From an uncultured Christensenella sp. (lineage in GTDB: Bacteria; Bacillota; Clostridia; Christensenellales; Borkfalkiaceae): 64,000 nt of DNA. Below are positions 35,002 to 44,017 of this stretch, piece by piece (the stretch's first letter is position 1; every line of letters starts with the position of its first letter). The DNA lies in contig CAJUEV010000004.1 in NCBI GenBank assembly GCA_910585785.1, positions 1 to 64,000 of the forward strand. The letters are read 5' to 3'. Both the position numbers and the translations under genes were made by a program. The notes beneath the pieces were generated by a model. The model was not told the origin of the DNA. It saw only the letters and a program-made list of their open reading frames with translations, and ran no database searches.

Positions 35002-36057
35002 ATGACTAAAAAGAAAAAGATAATTGCAGGAGTTGCAATTGCGCTTGCGGCTTTTATCGCTTTGACGCTTATCGTTACTTTGACGGTTTGTAAAATTTTA
35101 CTTAACGATATGTTCGGCAGAGTCGACGCGGACGACTACTCCGTAAGCACGGTGTTTTCTGCCGACGAAACGGGGATAGAAAAACGCGAAATTGAATTTA
35201 AAAGCGGCAAAAACACTTTGCGCGGGCATCTTTGGGGTGATAAAAGCAGCAAAAAACTTGCGGTAATTTCCCACGGAATAGGCGCGCACTCCAACGACTA
35301 CTACTCGGAAATGATGTTTTTTGTTGAAAACGGCTTTCGCGTACTAACTTACGATTGCACGGGAACAGCCCGCAGCGACGGGAAAGGCACTACGGGGCTT
35401 TCGCAATCTCCTGTCGATTTACATAACGCGCTTTTGTTTGTTGAAAAGGACAGCGAAGTTAAAGATTTACCTATTTATCTTTTCGGACACAGCTGGGGCG
35501 GGCACGCTGTAACCGCCGTACTCAACTTCGAACACAAAAATATTAAAGCGGTTGCGTCCATTGCCGGATACGATTCAAACGCCGGCATTATGAAAGAATG
35601 GATGATAAACACTATGGGGCTTGGAAATTTTGCGCACGTACTTTTCCCCTTCGCCTCCTTCTGGGCGAGAATAGACTCGCACGGGGCGTACGGCTTTACC
35701 GGCGTAAAAGGCATAAATAAATCTAATTTGCCCGTACTTGCCGTTCAGGGCGGAAAAGACGATACCGTTTGGATTGACAGTATTTACAACCACCGCGAAG
35801 AAATCACAAACGAGAAATTTGAATACTATTTTATTGAAAACGGCGAACACAGCGGAATTTTAAATCCCGACGATGAAAGCGTAGTTGCTTACAGAAAACA
35901 AAAAAACGACGCTTACAACGCTTTGTACGAAAAGTATAACGGCAATATTCCGCAAGACGAAGAAAAAGATTTTTTTAAATCTATCGACAAGCATAAATAC
36001 AACGACGTAAACCACGAAACAATGGGTAAAGTACTTGAATTTTATTCCAAAGCTTAA
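35002..36057 (+). CDS. Membrane-anchored alpha/beta hydrolase
   Basis: 351-aa serine hydrolase with one N-terminal membrane anchor (about 8-33), so the catalytic domain is probably extracytoplasmic. HG of VISHGIGAHSND, nucleophile elbow GHSWGGHA (about residue 158), acid in VQGGKDDTV, and histidine in ENGEHSG. The fold resembles monoacylglycerol-lipase or BAAT-type hydrolases. AGAGGG serves as ribosome-binding site. Likely read from the ychF promoter. Confidence 0.85.
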   Translation: MTKKKKIIAGVAIALAAFIALTLIVTLTVCKILLNDMFGRVDADDYSVSTVFSADETGIEKREIEFKSGKNTLRGHLWGDKSSKKLAVISHGIGAHSNDYYSEMMFFVENGFRVLTYDCTGTARSDGKGTTGLSQSPVDLHNALLFVEKDSEVKDLPIYLFGHSWGGHAVTAVLNFEHKNIKAVASIAGYDSNAGIMKEWMINTMGLGNFAHVLFPFASFWARIDSHGAYGFTGVKGINKSNLPVLAVQGGKDDTVWIDSIYNHREEITNEKFEYYFIENGEHSGILNPDDESVVAYRKQKNDAYNALYEKYNGNIPQDEEKDFFKSIDKHKYNDVNHETMGKVLEFYSKA

Positions 36058-36070
36058 CACGGTTTTTATA

Positions 36071-36108
36071 AAAAGCGCCGTGCGGTTAGTTATCCGCACG
36101 GCGCTTTT
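36071..36108. terminator. Bidirectional terminator
   Basis: Fifteen-bp perfect stem with the CGCCGTGCGG core between convergent stops at 36057 and 36120; T-rich on both sides. Confidence 0.88.
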
Positions 36109-36119
36109 GTTTTTCTATT

Positions 36120-36644
36120 TTATTTTTGTTTTGACAAAATTTCAAGCCTCAACTCGTCTTCGGAATCAACCGAAATAAAATCGATATCTTCTTTAAGCAC
36201 GTAACCTATACCCATATTCTGTCCACCGCCGTTTATTAGCGAAACGGTGACAACGTTTTCGGCAGCGTCAAGCACAAACCCGCTCATTCCGCTGTCCCTG
36301 TACGTTTCTATTCTGCAAATTTTTCTGTTTTTACGTACGTATTGCAAAACCGTATCCAGCGAATCCTTGCCGTCGGCATTCATATCTTTATGATAAAAAT
36401 TATAAAACGGCATAAGTTTTTGCAACGCTTTTATGCAGGGGGTTTCCTGCCTTATCATTGTTATATCTTCCGTTTCTCTGCACTGAAAACCGTCCCACCT
36501 TCCGTCGGGTGAAACGCATTCCAATATGTAAAAATCGTCGTCGCAATCATAAACAAAGCCGACGGTAAACGAATCGGCGCCGCTTGTAGTATAAACTTCG
36601 CAAAGCGACTTTTCGTTTTTTATTTTCTTTAAAACGTTTATCAT
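36120..36644 (-). CDS. Hypothetical protein with tandem beta-barrel-like repeat
   Basis: 174-aa soluble protein not recognised. Two similar segments stand out: about 14-63 (CEVYTTSG...GFVYD...G...REt-EDITMI) and about 108-157 (CRIETYRDSG..GFVLD...G...LKEDIDFI). Each reads like a small five-stranded barrel ending in an acidic ED-I--I motif, with a helical linker between. It is a single gene flanked by terminators. No function is proposed. Confidence 0.7.
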   Translation of the reverse strand: MINVLKKIKNEKSLCEVYTTSGADSFTVGFVYDCDDDFYILECVSPDGRWDGFQCRETEDITMIRQETPCIKALQKLMPFYNFYHKDMNADGKDSLDTVLQYVRKNRKICRIETYRDSGMSGFVLDAAENVVTVSLINGGGQNMGIGYVLKEDIDFISVDSEDELRLEILSKQK

Positions 36645-36722
36645 AAAAACAAGCCTTCTTTCAAAAAGTATTTATATTATAACGCTTAGCCGCGTATTGT
36701 CAAGCCGATTTCAAAGCATAAA

Positions 36723-36754
36723 AATCCTGTCGGACAAATTTGTCCGACAGGATT
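36723..36754 (-). terminator. Terminator of the GAPDH gene
   Basis: A perfect 32-nt palindrome with arms AATCCTGTCGGACAAA, followed on the minus strand by TTTT. Confidence 0.82.
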
Positions 36755-36772
36755 GCTTAAAATTATAATTAA

Positions 36773-37792
36773 TTATTTTTTAAGTTCCGCAAAGTACTTG
36801 ATTGTTCTTACCATCTGAGAAGTGTAAGAATTTTCGTTATCGTACCAGCTTACTACTTTTACAAGAGTCGTGCCGTCGCCGAGGGGCATACATTTAGTCT
36901 GCGTAGCGTCAAACAACGAACCATAGTTCATACCTACAACGTCGGAAGAAACGATTTCTTCTTCGGTATAGCCGTAGGAAGCGGAAGCAGCGGCTTTCAT
37001 TGCGCCGTTAACAGCCTTAGCGTCGATTTCGCCTTCGCAAACAGCGATAAGCTGGGTAAGCGAACCGGTGGGAACGGGTACGCGCTGTGCGCAGCCGTCA
37101 AGCACGCCGTTCAATTCGGGAATAACAAGACCGATAGCCTTTGCAGCACCCGTAGAGTTGGGAACGATGTTTACGGCAGCCGCTCTCGCCCTTCTCAAAT
37201 CGCCCTTGCGGTGAGGACCGTCAAGAACCATCTGGTCGCCGGTGTATGCGTGAATGGTCGTCATATAACCTTTTCTGATTTTGCAGAGTTTGTTAAGCGT
37301 ATCTGCCATAGGAGCAAGGCAGTTGGTGGTGCAGCTTGCCGCGGAAATAACCGTGTCGCTTGCTTTCAGAGTTTTTTCGTTTACGCTGAAAACAACCGTG
37401 GGCAAGTCGTTACCTGCGGGAGCGGAAATAACGCACTTCTTTGCGCCCGCTTTAATATGTGCGGAAGCCTTTTCTTTCGAGCAATAGAAACCCGTGCATT
37501 CCAAAACGACGTCAACGTCCAATTCCTTCCAAGGAAGATTGATTGCGTCCTTTTCGGCATAAATCTTAATGGTTTTGCCGTTTACCGTAATGGAATCTTC
37601 ACCCGCAACAACGGATTCGCAGTACTTGTATCTGCCCTGAGCAGAGTCGTACTTCAAAAGATGAGCAAGCATTTTAGGGCTTGTCAGGTCGTTGATAGCG
37701 ACTACTTCATATCCCTCTGCATCGAACATCTGTCTGAACGCGAGACGACCTATACGGCCGAAACCGTTGATTGCAACTTTTACATTTGCCAT
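36773..37792 (-). CDS. gap: Glyceraldehyde-3-phosphate dehydrogenase, type I
   Basis: Glycolytic NAD-dependent enzyme. The Rossmann start [17 protein letters not shown], the catalytic cysteine in [12 protein letters not shown] (about residue 152) and the substrate-loop HAYTGDQ and [12 protein letters not shown] are intact. 339 aa. GGAGG lies before the ATG and a strong promoter upstream. It is divergent from the fructose-bisphosphate aldolase gene. Confidence 0.97.
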   Translation of the reverse strand: MANVKVAINGFGRIGRLAFRQMFDAEGYEVVAINDLTSPKMLAHLLKYDSAQGRYKYCESVVAGEDSITVNGKTIKIYAEKDAINLPWKELDVDVVLECTGFYCSKEKASAHIKAGAKKCVISAPAGNDLPTVVFSVNEKTLKASDTVISAASCTTNCLAPMADTLNKLCKIRKGYMTTIHAYTGDQMVLDGPHRKGDLRRARAAAVNIVPNSTGAAKAIGLVIPELNGVLDGCAQRVPVPTGSLTQLIAVCEGEIDAKAVNGAMKAAASASYGYTEEEIVSSDVVGMNYGSLFDATQTKCMPLGDGTTLVKVVSWYDNENSYTSQMVRTIKYFAELKK

Positions 37793-37829
37793 AAAAATAA
37801 ATTCCTCCGAATTTTTTTTGAATTTGTAA

Positions 37830-37846
37830 TTTTAGTTTACCTAAAA
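37830..37846. promoter_or_regulatory. Inverted repeat in the gap leader
   Basis: TTTTAG, five bases, CTAAAA, between the promoter and the Shine-Dalgarno of the GAPDH gene. Its position just after the -10 box fits an operator, but no regulator gene is nearby. Confidence 0.35.
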
Positions 37847-37854
37847 TCAAAATA

Positions 37855-37883
37855 ATTATATCAAATAACTTTTTTTAAGTCAA
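37855..37883 (-). promoter_or_regulatory. Sigma-A promoter of the GAPDH gene
   Basis: Minus strand TTGACT, 17-bp spacer, perfect TATAAT. One of the strongest promoter matches in the window. Confidence 0.75.
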
Positions 37884-37953
37884 CAATTTTAACAGATATT
37901 TCCTTTCCCTGCAAAATTCATTAATTTTGCGAAGATAAATTTTGTAAAACAAC

Positions 37954-37982
37954 TTGAAATTTTTAGCGCTATGAATTATAAT
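37954..37982 (+). promoter_or_regulatory. Sigma-A promoter of fba
   Basis: TTGAAA, 17-bp spacer, perfect TATAAT, 54 bp before the ATG; CGGAGG is the ribosome-binding site. Confidence 0.72.
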
Positions 37983-38036
37983 TAATAAGGTATTTTTTAT
38001 ACTTAAATAATTAAAATTAACGTTTCGGAGGTTTTT

Positions 38037-38909
38037 ATGGCAAACAAGTTAGTGTCCGCAAAGGAAATGCTTGAAAAAGCAAGGGACGGCAAATACGCCG
38101 TAGGGCAGTTCAACATAAACAATCTTGAATGGACAAAATCCATTCTTTTGACTGCGGAGGAACTTAAATCCCCCGTTATACTCGGCGTTTCGGAAGGCGC
38201 GGGCAAATATATGACGGGTGTTAAAACGGTTGCCGCAATGGTTTCCGCAATGCTTGAAGAACTTAACATAACCGTTCCCGTGGCGCTGCATCTTGACCAC
38301 GGCACATACGAAGGCTGCTACAAGTGCATTGAAGCGGGCTTCTCCTCCATTATGTTTGACGGCTCGCACTTCCCTATTGCCGAAAACGTAGAAAAAACCA
38401 AAGAACTTGTTGCGGTTTGCAAGAAAAAGGGTTTAAGCCTTGAAGCCGAAGTCGGCGCAATTGGCGGCGAAGAAGACGGCGTTATAGGCAAAGGCGAGTG
38501 CGCCGACCCCGACGAGTGCAAAAAGATAGCCGATTTAGGCGTTACTATGCTTGCCGCGGGAATAGGCAATATTCACGGCAAATACCCCGCAGACTGGGCT
38601 GGACTCAGTTTTGAAACTTTGGCTGCGGTTAAAGACAAAGTCGGCAAGATGCCCCTTGTTCTTCACGGCGGCACCGGAATCCCCACAGATATGATTAAAA
38701 AGGCAATTTCCCTCGGCGTGGCTAAAATAAACGTAAACACCGAATGCCAGCTTGCTTTTCAGGAAGCGACAAGAAAGTACATTGAAGAAGGCAAGGACCT
38801 TGTAGGCAAGGGCTTTGACCCCCGCAAACTGCTTGCGCCCGGCTGCGAGGCAATTAAAGCGACCGTACGTGAAAAGATGGAAATTTTCGGAAGCATAGGC
38901 AAAGCTTAA
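38037..38909 (+). CDS. fba: Fructose-bisphosphate aldolase, class II
   Basis: Zinc-dependent aldolase of glycolysis and gluconeogenesis. Metal-site histidines in LHLDHG (about residue 83) and in the later NIHGKYP and VLHGGTGIP segments, and the AVGQFNINNLEW start, are typical of the class IIB type. 290 aa. It and the GAPDH gene are divergently transcribed from an intergenic region with matched strong promoters. Confidence 0.96.
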   Translation: MANKLVSAKEMLEKARDGKYAVGQFNINNLEWTKSILLTAEELKSPVILGVSEGAGKYMTGVKTVAAMVSAMLEELNITVPVALHLDHGTYEGCYKCIEAGFSSIMFDGSHFPIAENVEKTKELVAVCKKKGLSLEAEVGAIGGEEDGVIGKGECADPDECKKIADLGVTMLAAGIGNIHGKYPADWAGLSFETLAAVKDKVGKMPLVLHGGTGIPTDMIKKAISLGVAKINVNTECQLAFQEATRKYIEEGKDLVGKGFDPRKLLAPGCEAIKATVREKMEIFGSIGKA

Positions 38910-38968
38910 AATAAAGTTAAACTTTGTTACCAAAGACAAAATTATAAAATACAAAAGAAAAAATCCTC

Positions 38969-39007
38969 CGTTTTACCATAGTTCCCACAAGGGATTATGG
39001 TAAAACG
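38969..39007 (+). repeat. Long hairpin downstream of fba
   Basis: Twelve-bp stem CGTTTTACCATA/TATGGTAAAACG with a 15-nt loop. No T-run follows, so it is an unexplained secondary structure rather than the main terminator. Confidence 0.5.
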
Positions 39008-39028
39008 CGAACAAGATAGAATTTGCGT

Positions 39029-39049
39029 GGCGTAGAGCTACGCCTTTTT
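39029..39049 (+). terminator. Terminator after fba
   Basis: Seven-bp stem GGCGTAG/CTACGCC followed by five T. Confidence 0.7.
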
Positions 39050-39308
39050 GCTTGTATTTTTTTATTTGTGGTCAATTTTCTCGAACGGCGCAAGGTACCG
39101 TTCTCCGTCATCGTTCGCGCGGTATAATGCGCTCACTCATCTCGCAACGCCAAACAGCGCACCGTGTTTTTGAATAAAACAATGCTTGTCCCGCAGGACG
39201 AACTAAACAATGCAATAAGTATAGTACTATACTTACCGCTTAATTTTTGCGTTAAATGTGGCTATAATGATTGTACGATAAACAGTAATTTAGAGGAATT
39301 AAATTATT
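39050..39308. other. Non-coding region before the lipoprotein gene
   Basis: About 260 bases without a credible gene. It holds a short hairpin (GAACGG...CCGTTC, about 39082-39104), a TATAAT-like sequence near 39122, and an 18-nt palindrome AAGTATAGTACTATACTT at 39216-39233. A TTAATT-N17-TATAAT promoter follows for the lipoprotein gene. A 65-codon frame starting at 39164 looks random. Confidence 0.5.
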
Positions 39309-39773
39309 ATGAAAAAAATATTGATTTTTATCGTAGCGACAATAATACTAATTTTAAGTAGTGTACTATGTGCTTGCACTAACACCGATGTGAACATTGA
39401 AAATACGAATTGGAAACTACAAGTAGCTATACGAGCAAATATTGAAAATCAGGAAAGTGAAGTTATTGCCCGAAATGAATTTTGGATAGTGGAAGATACA
39501 AACATTCCAGTTGTTGACATTATTCTTGTTGCAAAAGACGGAATAATCACTATAATGGATAGCACAGATACAAATAAATCATTTAGCGGTACTTATAAAA
39601 AGGTTGATGTGATAGACATAGAAACAATAGTATATCAAGTTACCATTAGCGAATTATCGGGAAACGCAAATGTTTCGACAACAAAATATAACGACGGGAG
39701 CAAAACTAAAACTCTGATTTTTACATTATTGAAAAATGATATTCAATATACATTGAATTTTATATCAAATTAA
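39309..39773 (+). CDS. Putative lipoprotein
   Basis: 154-aa exported protein. A signal peptide with hydrophobic core (about 4-20) ends in a lipobox VLCAC (Cys 23). The mature part is beta-rich, with SFSGTYKKVDVIDIET and a final LLKNDIQYTLNFI. It is clearly more AT-rich than the neighbouring glycolytic genes, suggesting an accessory or acquired gene. No known domain was recognised. It resembles the next lipoprotein in architecture only. Confidence 0.7.
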   Translation: MKKILIFIVATIILILSSVLCACTNTDVNIENTNWKLQVAIRANIENQESEVIARNEFWIVEDTNIPVVDIILVAKDGIITIMDSTDTNKSFSGTYKKVDVIDIETIVYQVTISELSGNANVSTTKYNDGSKTKTLIFTLLKNDIQYTLNFISN

Positions 39774-39840
39774 CATAAATATGATAATTAAGCTAATAGA
39801 GTTGTAAATTTCAATTTTTATTTGTAAATTATATATTGTT

Positions 39841-39873
39841 AAAAGCTCTCGAACAAATTGTTTGAGAGCTTTT
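39841..39873 (+). terminator. Terminator of the lipoprotein gene
   Basis: Stem AAAAGCTCTC/GAGAGCTTTT with a near-complementary loop base, followed by a short T-stretch. Confidence 0.7.
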
Positions 39874-39965
39874 GTTCTCGCTTAAAAGTGCAACTTATTC
39901 TCAATTGAAAGCACGTTTTTTTAGCGGGGGATTAATTTTGCGCTTTTGCACATACTGTTTTGGCT

Positions 39966-40379
39966 ATGAAGTTGAAAACGATTTTAATTTTTCCCATTCT
40001 CACTTTAATACTGCTGCTTTTCCCCGCGTGCGACGCTGCGGTGAACGGTTCTGTAAAGTCGCTGACTCATCCCTATATAGGCGAATACGAATGCGTTGAA
40101 GGTAAATTAGGCGAAGCAGACTTGCTGGAAAAGTACGATTACATCAAATTTAATATACTTGACGACAAAACTTTTGAAATGATTTATAAACAGAAAGACG
40201 GTCCCCGCCAATCGCTTGAAGGCAACTACTCGGTGAATGAGGAAACGCGCGAAATTACGGGCGAAATTGGAATATTCGGATACAAATTCAGAGAAAACAT
40301 TAAAATTGAAAAAGGCAAGTTTACAATAACTAAAAATATAATGGGCAAACCGCTTATTATCAAATTCAAAATGAAGTGA
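39966..40379 (+). CDS. Putative lipoprotein
   Basis: 137-aa exported protein. Signal peptide with lipobox LFPAC (Cys 22), then a beta-rich domain containing GEYECVEGK, LDDKTFEMIYKQ and LEGNYSVNEETREITGEI, reminiscent of small lipocalin-like or DUF-type stress lipoproteins. The frame opens at a TTG at 39960; the ATG two codons later gives a normal signal peptide. Function unknown. Confidence 0.75.
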   Translation: MKLKTILIFPILTLILLLFPACDAAVNGSVKSLTHPYIGEYECVEGKLGEADLLEKYDYIKFNILDDKTFEMIYKQKDGPRQSLEGNYSVNEETREITGEIGIFGYKFRENIKIEKGKFTITKNIMGKPLIIKFKMK

Positions 40380-40383
40380 AAGT

Positions 40384-40416
40384 ACCGCCCCGAACTTACA
40401 ATTTGTTCGGGGCGGT
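40384..40416. terminator. Bidirectional terminator
   Basis: Twelve-bp GC-rich stem ACCGCCCCGAAC/GTTCGGGGCGGT between convergent genes; tails only moderately T-rich. Confidence 0.75.
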
Positions 40417-40424
40417 TATTAACT

Positions 40425-41069
40425 TTACTGTTGTTTATTTTTGGTTTCGTCTGTTTGGGCTTCGGCAGTTCCACCACCGTTGTCCGTTGCAGGCGCTTCG
40501 CCTTCGGGCTGTTTCTTCTTGAATTTCTTATCAAACAAAATTTTTAGCGCTTTTGAAATGAAATAACCGGCAATGCCGCAAGCGGAACCTATCAAAATTC
40601 CGCCTATAACGTCCGTGGGATAATGCATACACAAATAAATTCTTGAAAGCGCAACCAAAAGCGCGACTATTATCGCGGGTATACCCTTCGCCTTAAAATA
40701 CATAATCATACAGACGGCGGCGGCAAATAACGCAGCGGTATGTCCGGAAGGAAAAGACGAATCGGAAGGCTCGCGCACGCCGATAAGTTGATGAAACTCC
40801 TGAAAACCCAATTCGGGATAAGTTTGCCAAGGTCTTGCGCGGTCGACGGACAATTTTAATATTATATTTACTATCAAAACGTCCACAGCAAAAGCCGCCG
40901 CAACGCCCACTCCCACCCAGCGAGTCTTTTTGAATATAAAAAGTATTACGGCGGAAATAATTGCCGCCGCACCGAATTCGCCAAGGTAAGTTATATATTT
41001 CATCGTATAGTTCAACCAGATTATTTCGTGAAAAACCGAGTCAAACCATTGTAAAACCGCTATATCCAT
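40425..41069 (-). CDS. PAP2-family membrane phosphatase
   Basis: 214-aa lipid-phosphate phosphatase such as undecaprenyl-diphosphatase or PGP phosphatase type. The three signatures are KLSVDRARPW (KX6RP), SSFPSGHTA and SRIYLCMHYPTDVIGG (SRX5HX3D). Five or six membrane helices. The C-terminus is a charged, low-complexity tail. It follows a small one-helix membrane protein by 7 bp. Confidence 0.92.
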   Translation of the reverse strand: MDIAVLQWFDSVFHEIIWLNYTMKYITYLGEFGAAAIISAVILFIFKKTRWVGVGVAAAFAVDVLIVNIILKLSVDRARPWQTYPELGFQEFHQLIGVREPSDSSFPSGHTAALFAAAVCMIMYFKAKGIPAIIVALLVALSRIYLCMHYPTDVIGGILIGSACGIAGYFISKALKILFDKKFKKKQPEGEAPATDNGGGTAEAQTDETKNKQQ

Positions 41070-41075
41070 AAATTT

Positions 41076-41387
41076 TTACGGTTTATAATTTCCCGTAATC
41101 TCTTCCATACCCTCGTTTTCGACAGGGCTTAAAAAAGATAATTGCTGGTCGTCGTCGGAAGCGTTGCGCTCGCCGTCGCCGCCGTGTTTGTATGCTTCGA
41201 TATCTTCGCCGTATGCGCCGAAGTCGTACTCCATTTTCTTTAAGTTGGGGTCGCAGTACATTTTTTCAAGCTGTTCGTTGCGTTCCTTGTCGCGCTTTCT
41301 TGCCCTTGCGTACAAAATTATAAATGTCAAAAGCATAGCCGCAAACACGCAGCCAAGCACTATTGCAATAATATACCCTACTTCCAT
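41076..41387 (-). CDS. Small single-helix membrane protein
   Basis: 103-aa protein with an N-terminal membrane helix (about 3-27), a basic stretch RARKRDKERN and an acidic soluble tail. No family recognised. It is the first gene of a pair with the PAP2 phosphatase, and may be an accessory of it. Confidence 0.7.
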   Translation of the reverse strand: MEVGYIIAIVLGCVFAAMLLTFIILYARARKRDKERNEQLEKMYCDPNLKKMEYDFGAYGEDIEAYKHGGDGERNASDDDQQLSFLSPVENEGMEEITGNYKP

Positions 41388-41493
41388 AAATAAATTTTAC
41401 AACTTATTTGCAGGTATGTCAAGTTTTAATTTGATTTGAAAGTCGCAAGGTTGTATAATTAATTCCGCCAATAAAAAACGGAAACTTAATTTT

Positions 41494-42066
41494 ATGTCAA
41501 TTGACAAAAGAATTTTAAAGACGAAAGCGGGCATTAAAAACGCTTATATGCAACTTGCCGTTGAAAAAGAGCCAAACAAAATAACCATAACCGACATTTC
41601 TGAAAAAGCGGATATAAACCGCTCTACCTTCTATCTGCATTATAAGGACGTAAAATCAGTCGCCGCGGATATTGAATATGAGCTTTCCGCAAAAATTTCA
41701 GCCGACCTTGAAGCGTTCGACATAACGGATATTTACGGTTCTATCTGCCGCTTGTTTACAAATTTGACGGCGGCGCTTGAAGAAACCGAACTTTTAAGGC
41801 AGTATTTGCTTTTTTCGAAAGAGGCAAAATACATTTCCGAACGTCTGAAAGAAATTTTTATCGAAGCGGAAACAAAGGCTTTGAAAAAAACAAGACCCGC
41901 TTTTGACGCGGACGGCGCGGTATATCAGTTGACATTTACAACCGCAGGCGTAATAGAAAGTTTTTTGAAGTGGGCGCACGCGGAAAATGAAGTAAAGCCG
42001 CTTGACGAACTTATAAGAGAAACCAGCGTAATTGTAGAGTTTATTTTCAGTAAAATTACGGCGTAA
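41494..42066 (+). CDS. TetR-family transcriptional regulator
   Basis: 190-aa protein with a TetR-type helix-turn-helix at about 30-50 (ITITDISEKADINRSTFYLHYKDVKSV, about 29-55), the NRSTFYLHY recognition helix being diagnostic. The C-terminal ligand-binding region is variable; the ending (TFTTAGVIESFLKWAHAENEVKPLDELI) resembles TetR_C_8-like dihydroxyacetone-kinase-type regulators. Target unknown; the genes on each side are the small membrane protein (divergent) and murG. Confidence 0.9.
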   Translation: MSIDKRILKTKAGIKNAYMQLAVEKEPNKITITDISEKADINRSTFYLHYKDVKSVAADIEYELSAKISADLEAFDITDIYGSICRLFTNLTAALEETELLRQYLLFSKEAKYISERLKEIFIEAETKALKKTRPAFDADGAVYQLTFTTAGVIESFLKWAHAENEVKPLDELIRETSVIVEFIFSKITA

Positions 42067-42154
42067 AAATAAATTTTAAATTGCTTGCGGACAGATTATT
42101 TGCGTCCGCATTATTATTTACATAAATTAAGGCGATAATAAATATATTATTGCT

Positions 42155-43204
42155 ATGAAAAAGATTATGTTTTGCGGCGGCGGAAGCGCCGGACACGTTA
42201 TACCAAACATTGCCGTTATTGAAAATTTAGGCGAAAACATAGAGGCGTGTTATATGGGCACGGACGGAATTGAAAAACGCATTTGCAAGAGCAACAACAT
42301 TGAATTTTACGAGTGCGACGCAGTCAAGTTTGTGCGCGGAAAAATTTTTAAAAATCTTGCGCTGCCGTTTAAACTTATTAAAAGTGTTAAAACTGCCGGA
42401 AAAATTTTGGACGACGTTAAACCGGACTTGATTTTTTGCAAAGGCGGATATGCGTGTATGCCGCCGGCGTTGGCTGCAAAAAAGAGAAATATTCCCGTTA
42501 TTACGCACGAGTCGGACGTAAGCGCCGGCTTGGCAAACAAATTGATTGCAAGGCGCTGCAAAAAAGTTTTAACTTCCTTTCCCTCCGCCGCGCGCGAGTT
42601 TGCAAACGGCATATGCACGGGAACTCCTATGAGAAAAAACCTTTTTGACAGAAGCAAGGTTGAAGCGCGCGAATATTTTCAACTGGATATGCGCCCTACT
42701 CTTCTTGTTACCGGTGGCGGAAACGGCTCGGAAATAATTAACCATACCATAAGAAAATCTGCGGCAAAGCTTTGCAAGGACTATAACATTTTGCATATTT
42801 GCGGCAAGGGAAACACTGTGGCGACAAATATTTACGGTTACAGACAAATTGAATTTACCGACGATATGGGACTGGCCTACGCTTGCGCGGACGGCGCGGT
42901 ATCGCGCTGCGGTTCCAATACCGCGCACGAACTTGTCGCTTTGAAAATACCCACGCTGTTTATACCGCTTGAAAACAAAAGAAGCCGCGGCGACCAAATA
43001 AAAAACGCCGAGTTTTTTGTTGCGCGAGGACTTTGCAAAGTATTGAGAGAGCGCGAACTTTCCGAAAAAACGCTGATTGCTGGCGTTTATGAATTGTTTT
43101 CTGATGAAAAATTAAAAACCGCACTTGCGGCAAGCGCCGTCAAATGCGGTAACGAGCGAATTATTAAAGAAATTTACGGCACGTTGTACGGAACTAAAAA
43201 TTGA
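42155..43204 (+). CDS. murG: UDP-N-acetylglucosamine-lipid I transferase MurG
   Basis: Membrane-associated GT28 enzyme making lipid II. The glycine-rich CGGGSAGHVIPN start, the HESDVSAGLANK segment and the C-terminal SRCGSNTAHELVALKIPTLFIPLENK match MurG (349 aa). The usual GGSxG loop reads TGGGNGSE. It is isolated from other division and wall genes. The 3' end overlaps the convergent mntP gene by 11 bp. Confidence 0.9.
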   Translation: MKKIMFCGGGSAGHVIPNIAVIENLGENIEACYMGTDGIEKRICKSNNIEFYECDAVKFVRGKIFKNLALPFKLIKSVKTAGKILDDVKPDLIFCKGGYACMPPALAAKKRNIPVITHESDVSAGLANKLIARRCKKVLTSFPSAAREFANGICTGTPMRKNLFDRSKVEAREYFQLDMRPTLLVTGGGNGSEIINHTIRKSAAKLCKDYNILHICGKGNTVATNIYGYRQIEFTDDMGLAYACADGAVSRCGSNTAHELVALKIPTLFIPLENKRSRGDQIKNAEFFVARGLCKVLRERELSEKTLIAGVYELFSDEKLKTALAASAVKCGNERIIKEIYGTLYGTKN

Positions 43205-43820
43205 TTATTCCGTAGCCGCCTAATACAATTTTGACGGCTATCAAAATTAAAATAACGCCGCCGACTATTTCTGCCACGCTTGCTTTTCTTTTGAAAAGTT
43301 GCCCCACCTTTATGCCTATTATCAAGCCAATGAGCGAAATTATAAACGTAACGACGCCTATTATCGCCACGCTTGTCCACGCCCAAAGTTGCATAGGCGT
43401 AAGTTCGCCAATCATTGCGTTTAGTGTAAAGCCTACGAACAGCGCGTCGATACTTGTAGCCACCCCTTGCAACAATACGTTTGGGTAGGAAAAGTTTTTC
43501 GGCTTAATTTCTTCCGACTCTTTTCCCTTCAACTCCTTTACGCCGTCGTAAATCATTTTACCGCCGATAATCGCAAGCAGAACGAAAGCTATCCAATGGT
43601 CGTAAACGTCAAATTTTTCAAACTGTCTGAAAGCCAAACCGACGTAAAAGCCGATTATTGGCATACCCGCCTGAAACAGACCGAACGTAAGCGGAATTAA
43701 AACGCCTTTACGCTTATTTAAATTGCGGTACACCATCCCGTCGCAAACGGATACCGCAAAAGCGTCCATTGCAAGGGATACGGCGGACAGCAATACTGAA
43801 ATTATCAATGCTGCAACCAT
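43194..43820 (-). CDS. mntP: Manganese efflux pump MntP
   Basis: 208-aa six-helix protein of the MntP (YebN) family. Each half contains an acidic metal-site motif: SLAMDAFAVSVCDGM in helix 1 and SIDALFVGF in helix 4. No yybP-ykoY-type manganese riboswitch was recognised in the 200 bp upstream. It overlaps murG tail to tail by 11 bp. Confidence 0.93.
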   Translation of the reverse strand: MVAALIISVLLSAVSLAMDAFAVSVCDGMVYRNLNKRKGVLIPLTFGLFQAGMPIIGFYVGLAFRQFEKFDVYDHWIAFVLLAIIGGKMIYDGVKELKGKESEEIKPKNFSYPNVLLQGVATSIDALFVGFTLNAMIGELTPMQLWAWTSVAIIGVVTFIISLIGLIIGIKVGQLFKRKASVAEIVGGVILILIAVKIVLGGYGIINF

Positions 43821-44017
43821 AATGCCGTTATTATAGCAGACACATTTTGCAATGTAAATATTTTATTTATATCAATTGAAATTTTTTTATAAAAGCGCTT
43901 AAAAGCGTTTGCTTTTTTTATTTATTTAAGTATAATTATATTGCTTAACAAAAGCGCACCGCTTTTATCAGTTGCGTAACGGTTTTGCGCGATAAGTAAA
44001 CAATTGAATACGAATAT

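Noticed and set aside
39164..39361. 65-codon frame before the lipoprotein
   Set aside because: Runs into the real signal peptide in another frame, lacks a ribosome-binding site and shows no protein-like pattern.
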